A stretch of 64,000 nt of DNA from Anticarsia gemmatalis (taxonomy: Eukaryota; Arthropoda; Insecta; Lepidoptera; Erebidae). The notes beneath the pieces were generated by a model that saw nothing but the letters and a program-made list of their open reading frames with translations, did not search any database and had not been told where the DNA came from. Numbering within the stretch: the first letter of the stretch is position 1; each line of letters opens with the position of its first letter. Below are positions 58,641 through 64,000 of the stretch, piece by piece. Made by a program: the position numbers and the translations under genes. The stretch lies in NCBI RefSeq assembly GCF_050436995.1, contig NC_134766.1:6076001-6140000 (forward strand), given 5' to 3'.

Positions 58641-58730
58641 ACCTGTATACCTGTACCTGTATACTTGTGCCTGTGTACCTGTACCTGTGTAGTGAACCTG
58701 TGTTGTGTAACTGTGTTGTGTAACTGTTAT
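58641..58730 (+). repeat. Imperfect ACCTGT / TGTGTAACTG microsatellite
   Basis: Repeated ACCTGTATACCTGTACCTGT grades into GTGTTGTGTAACTGT repeated twice. It is a simple-sequence tract. Confidence 0.75.
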
Positions 58731-58984
58731 TATTTAATTGGTATTGAAATATTTATGCTTACGATTTGTCTCTGGAAAAATGGAATTGTCATACTTATGC
58801 CTATGGAAAAATGCTTATCAAACGAATGTGTTAAAGTTAAGCATTTTAACATTGTGCAGTAAATATAATAAAACTTATTTTTAATCGGTATTTGATTACG
58901 GTAGCCAATTTATTTTAAAACAAGCCTATCATTACGCCGGCTACAACAAAAAAATTAAACAGAGATATAGTGTATTACCACTTG

Positions 58985-59150
58985 TACTATTGTAATACCA
59001 TAAGCATTATGATGTTTATAGTGTCAGTCCCATATATGTAATAGGGGCGAACCTATTGCTGCATACCGGACAAGATACCATACTCAACAGTTTGCGCGGC
59101 CCGAGAACCGAACCTGAAACCTTATTCACTAAACTATTACACAGAAGCAG
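58985..59150 (-). mobile_element. tRNA-derived SINE (family 2), minus strand
   Basis: CAGTCCCATATATGTAATAG, GGGGCGAACCTATTGCTGCA, TACCGGACAAGATACC and CCGAGAACCGAACCTGAAAC (reversed B box) follow the family order. Confidence 0.6.
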
Positions 59151-59629
59151 TTAAACTTAAGGACACAGCTTCCCTTCTCTACAGATAGAGATAAATCACA
59201 TGAATTCACACAACAATTACAAGGTGTTACAATTATATAACGGAGACAGGCTGTCGTGTGTCGCGACAACTGAGAGATGTAATTTAGCGTCATCGGATAC
59301 CTGTTGATTGTCTCCAAGATATGTTCTCTGTATATAGTACTATAGTCTTGTAGTATCTAAAGTCAAATAGCGACTAACAATACATATTGTAGTCGCTATA
59401 TATATTTTTGTGGGCTTGAATAGGCGGCTTTTTTTACTAAGCGATAGAAATATTTTTATTCTCATTGAAATTATACTATGAAAAATCAAAAGCTAAAATA
59501 TACAATAAGAGTTCAAGTCAAAAACTTGAACACTAGATAAGAGTCAGTAATGTTGTTGTAATTTAGCATGCGACTATTTTTTGCAATCAATTTCACCCAT
59601 GTCTGAAAGTCACCCTATTGTATCGTATC

Positions 59630-59892
59630 TAGGTATACTAATATTATAAAGCTGAAGAGTTTGTTTGTTTGTTTGTTTGTTTGAACGCGCTAATCTCAGG
59701 AACTACTGGTTCGATTTGAAAAATTATTCAGTGTTTGATAGCCCATTTATCGAGGAGAGCTATAGGCTATGTATCATCACGATACGATACGACTAATAGG
59801 AGCAGAGTACCAGTAAAAATTGTTACAAAAACGGGGGAAAAATCACCCATTCTCTCTTATGTGACGCAAACGAAGTTGCACGGGCCAGCTAG
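59630..59892 (+). mobile_element. Helitron-like element with (GTTT)n tract
   Basis: ATACTAATATTATAAAGCTG, a run of five GTTT units, CTAATCTCAGGAACTACTGG, AGCTATAGGCTATG and the end GTTGCACGGGCCAGCTAG. Same sub-family as 27543-27751, opposite orientation. Confidence 0.55.
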
Positions 59893-61514
59893 TCAATCAT
59901 ATTCAGAAAATCACCTTTCTATAAACCCAGTCATAGTTCAAAGTTAGACGGGTTAAAACTAATTAAATAGTTGATCAAACACTCCTTTTTAAGTCAAACA
60001 AATAAACTGAATAAAGATAAATCTCACTATGATAAGAAATACTCTCGAGAATATTTTAATTGAGAAAACTATTTTAATTACGCATTTGTTGACTGTTGAC
60101 TGAGTTTATTAATCTCGAAACAAACAAATCTGATGTTTGACTTGTCAAACATTTCAAATAAATATGTGCAATATTAAATTCTGAAGTTACAAGTTTATTG
60201 TTGTATTTATCAATTAGTTAGATTATGATGAATATATGATGAATATTTTAAATAGGTTTTTAGTATTACAGATATTAAAGTCTTTTTAATGTCTCTCTAC
60301 ATACTTTATTATTGTATACATATTATTATATGATACTACTCCTGTAAAGTAAAGTGTAAATAGTGTTTATTAAAAATAAATGCTTTTTTTACAGTAATAT
60401 ATTTGGTACAGATGCATTTCGAATCACTATTAATAATAATATTTTTTCATTGCGGTTAAAAACGACATTTATTTCCCAATACATGCACTATAATAGCCAG
60501 TTAATAACCACTTCTAATTGCAATCTTAACTTTAGTGACACTAAGTCCAAAATCCTGTTTCAACTATACCGGTAAATCACATGAACGAAATTACGCCCTC
60601 GCTTGTTCAACATTCATTAATGAAGTATAGGTAACTGGGTATGCTTAAAAGGTCCCCATGGGGTAAAAACCGGGTGGGGTAATACCATATTGGGTAATAG
60701 ACTTATCATGACGGACGAGATTAATGCTTTTACCCTATGAAGGCAAAAAGGGATTATTTTACCAACTTTAAAGTCATAGGATTGTATTTTCTGGAGTTAT
60801 ACATATATTATACAGTTGAATTTTGTTGTTAAATTATGGGGGAATTTACGACGTTCGTAACGCTGCTGGCTGGAAATTTTGGCATTAGTGAAACATAGTA
60901 AAAAATAACATATACTTCTGTTCCGATTGATATTCATATCCATGTTTATTCCAGAATACTACATTTATCTACATTTAATTATAATATCAATTATAAACAT
61001 AAATTTGTGTTTGTCCGTCTTAATTTAACATCAAAAAGCTAAACCAATGCGGGTAAAATTCGGCAGGCAACTATTTTTCTGCTATATTTTCAGTTGCCGT
61101 CTGCAGCTTTTCACTTGCAAATGCATAGTTTGGATATAGGAAATCATTTCCCAGATATTTTCAAATAAGATTTCCGAACAAAATCTATTTGTATCCGCAA
61201 TTTATTCAACGAATTATTACTAAGTACTTGAGCAACAAACGTCAAAAGACGTAGGACTGCGGCGTTAAGTGCGTCACTTCGTTGTCATAACTTATTCAGT
61301 TTTATTAGCTCGGAGTAGATCGCTGTGGGTGTTGACTTTTTACGAGAAATTGTATGATTCCTCTTGAAATAAGAGTCGTTAACCTTACTGGTTGATGGGG
61401 ATTAAGCTACCTGTATAAGAAGTTTTGAATACGCTTTATTAAAAAATTGTGAAAATGCAACTACAAGTGAAAATGGCTTTAACATTTTGGTTGACAATTT
61501 ATCTATATAAGTAT

Positions 61515-61605
61515 ATATTTAGAAGTATATTAGTATGTTTTTCAGTTATTTGGTTACCATAGTACAAACTCTGCTCAGTTATAATCAAAAGACCGTGTGT
61601 GAGTG
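61515..61605 (-). repeat. Dispersed repeat (ACACGGTCATCTGC type), minus copy
   Basis: TTCAGTTATTTGGTTACCAT, AGTACAAACTCTGCTCAGTT and GACCGTGTGTGAGTGGTCC are the reverse of the 20455 block. Confidence 0.45.
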
Positions 61606-61774
61606 GTCCAATAATATTTATTTGTTTATTTATTGTATCTGTCTATGGCATATTTAGGGCTAAACTGTTGTACCGATTATTACACTAAGTAAAGAGTTGT
61701 AGGTCCGAAAACATTAAAGGCTTTCTTCAAAACACTAATTTGTTATAGTTTTTCAATTAATAAATTGAACAATA

Positions 61775-61985
61775 TCCATACTAATATTATAATTGAGAAA
61801 GTAACTCTGTCTGTCTGTCTGTCTGTTACTCAATCACGTCTAAACTACTGAATCAATTCGCGTGAAATTTGGTATGGAGATATTTTGATACCTAAGAAAG
61901 GACATAGGCTACTTTTTACCACGGGAAAATGACGCATTCCCATGGAAAAATTCAGGTGGCGGACGAAGTCGCGGGTAAAAGCTAG
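61775..61985 (+). mobile_element. Helitron-like element, complete copy
   Basis: TCCATACTAATATTATAATT at the left and GACGAAGTCGCGGGTAAAAG then CTAG followed by T at the right; (CTGT)n near the left end; GGACATAGGCTACTTTTTAC inside. Terminal TC and CTAG are both present. Confidence 0.6.
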
Positions 61986-64000
61986 TTTTTAAATAAAACC
62001 AAAATAATAGAACAATGATTTAATACAAAACTTCCTTTATTAAATGGCCTTAGGAGAAGCTAAAATACAATAAACGTATTTTAACATTAATAAAACTCAT
62101 ATACACATGTCCGATGAATGGATTTCATAAGAAATATGTGAAAGGTCTGAACCCTAATGTTATAGATCCGGGATCCTTGTCGCTTGTCACTACGGATTTT
62201 ATTTAATTTACATTATGAATATAGAAGTTTAGCCTTTTGGTACTAAATCGGATTTCTCGAAGATAAGGTTTTAAAAACTTTTACACTTGAATTGTTGTTA
62301 TTGGTTGTTGTAGTTGGTTTTTAAAACATTTGGCTCTTACAAGGTCGAGGTTTCAAAATGTTTAACCCTGTGTAGCATTTCAACACACAGTCATATATTA
62401 TGGTGCGTTGTAGAAGCAGTCATTACATAATTAATAACAGGGTTATTAGTAAAACACTATACAGGGCTATTTGTAAATTTCAGGACTAGACAACATCATA
62501 AGCAACAACTTATGTTCTATGAATCCCAAACGACTTGCATGGAAGGAGGGATAGGTTAACCAAAAACCGAACAAAATAAGCCAAAAAAGCCACTCCATCA
62601 TAATATCGATAAATACAACACACTGGCGTATGGCTTTCCGATCAAATTGAATTATTCAGACAAACGATATTAAGCTCGTTGGTATTTTGTTAACGTAATT
62701 ATGTGCTCGCTGTAATGTTGTTATATACATATAATACATACACAATCAATTCGATACATAAATGATACTGTCAATATGGATATGTGTTTGGAAATATTGA
62801 TTTTGATAACACGTGTACCTAATTTTAAATTATGATGCATGAACATTTTGCTTATAGAAATTATATTCCCTATTCCTTATTATTTTAGTCTACCTTTTTG
62901 CAAAATGTCATCTAAATTGGCTTTGTTGTTAAGCATTACGAATAGGGAAAAAAATGCTATGTTATTACGTAAAATGACATAACTTCATCATGCATTTTAA
63001 CTTGATGTGCTTGACGTTTCGGCTCATGGTAGCTTCGCTGTTTACGGACAGTTGTGGTCGCGGGCTATCTGGAATAAGAATTTTAGGTTAGAATCATGCA
63101 ACGAAAAGTTTAAATTTAAAAGTAATAATATAGTTTCATACCACCCTAATTAACTATCTATAAAGTATTGCGAATATGCAATAGCTACTTATAACATAAT
63201 TATTATACAACGTTTGGCATTTCCAAAGTACACAACAAACTCCAGAAAGCTAAGAATTTCCGACCAGAAAAACCTTATAAAACTTTGACTGCAGAATCAA
63301 ACCAAAAACACCAAAACATTCTATCAAGTCACCACGGAAAGACAAATTGGAAACAACCTCCCAACACAATTAAAAATCAACTTTACGGCCCTTTACATAC
63401 GACTCAATTTAGTACAACAAAATATCAACAACTTGAATCAAAACCCTGCAAGCAAAATTCAACCAAAACATACATTTAAATAAAGCTCAACTTCCTTAGT
63501 CAGTACTGCTCAAATTACTCCAAACTTGCTTTTCTAATATCAATCTAGTGTCAAGAACAATAAAGTCGAATTTCATTTATTATCTGTTGTCTGTTCTGAG
63601 CCTCAAACGATACTGGCGATGGCTACTAGCGTCAGTTTCAAAGCATCAAAGGCACGCCCGCATGACACGGCTATGCTTTATCAACTATCTCGAGGGACCG
63701 CAGTTCATTCAGTGTAATTGAAACATTTGTACAGATTTCATTGAAACTGTGACTTCAGTCTTTTTATAGCTTGTTTAAGTTAACAGGGGTTTTAAGGAAA
63801 ATTCAAGGAAGAGAAGTGTTGACGATCATAAAACGTGACTGTTTCTTATCCTCCATTTATTAGTATGGAAACAGTTGGTATCGTAAAACTTATAAGAGCA
63901 GTTTTCTAGACCAGATCTACTCTACTAATGTCCTTCTGCTGCGCAATGGATCTGAGCCAGAGCGAATAAGATATTTCATATTCCTTTTAGGTTTTTCTTA

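Larger units (their letters stand above)
60000..64000. other. Distal non-coding stretch
   Basis: Apart from the repeats at 61515-61605 and 61775-61985, I recognise nothing to the window end. A short segment at about 63240-63480 is unusually poor in G and T and stays open for 64 codons, but it lacks splice or domain support. Confidence 0.5.

Overview
The window looks like nuclear DNA of a moth or butterfly (Lepidoptera). It is AT-rich and intron-bearing, with GC-richer coding exons. It is full of short dispersed repeats of types common in lepidopteran genomes: tRNA-derived SINEs with intact A and B boxes, short elements ending in TTATAATATTAGTATGGA that look like non-autonomous Helitrons, LINE 3' tails and palindromic MITEs. 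The family or species cannot be fixed from this alone. There is no sign of a bacterial, organellar or viral segment.

Only one protein-coding gene can be supported. It is on the + strand, from about 3.1 kb to at least 32.7 kb, and I assembled it as eight coding exons: 3182-3254, 16968-17197, 22574-22743, 27344-27497, 30602-30734, 31163-31392, 31816-32010 and 32454-32714. All seven introns are GT-AG, every splice phase agrees, and the joined frame has 482 codons (481 aa plus stop). The product is a 12-helix sugar porter of the major facilitator superfamily, of the facilitated trehalose transporter (Tret1-like) type. It keeps the DRYGRK, DLRG, PETP, EKTGRK and PETRQKT loop motifs, but several sugar-pocket motifs are altered. 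Intron 1 is 13.7 kb; the last three introns are each about 0.4 kb.

Layout: 1-3.1 kb is upstream DNA with SINE remnants. The gene with its repeat-filled introns occupies 3.1-32.7 kb. A 3' UTR of unknown length follows, with several AATAAA signals to about 34.6 kb. From about 34.9 kb to 64 kb I find no recognisable exon, only mobile-element debris: at least seven copies of one palindromic MITE, tRNA SINEs, Helitron-like elements and LINE tails.

The most notable non-genic items are two 482-bp fold-back elements, 30 kb apart and about 98% identical, with 91-bp terminal inverted repeats and internal hairpins; one is nested inside an older MITE. There are also two repeat families whose heads resemble the internal promoter of 5S rRNA, several perfect short hairpins, and a degenerate ~90-bp tandem array that runs up to the exon 3 splice acceptor. 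Family assignments of repeats rest on visible boxes and terminal motifs; no database search was possible.
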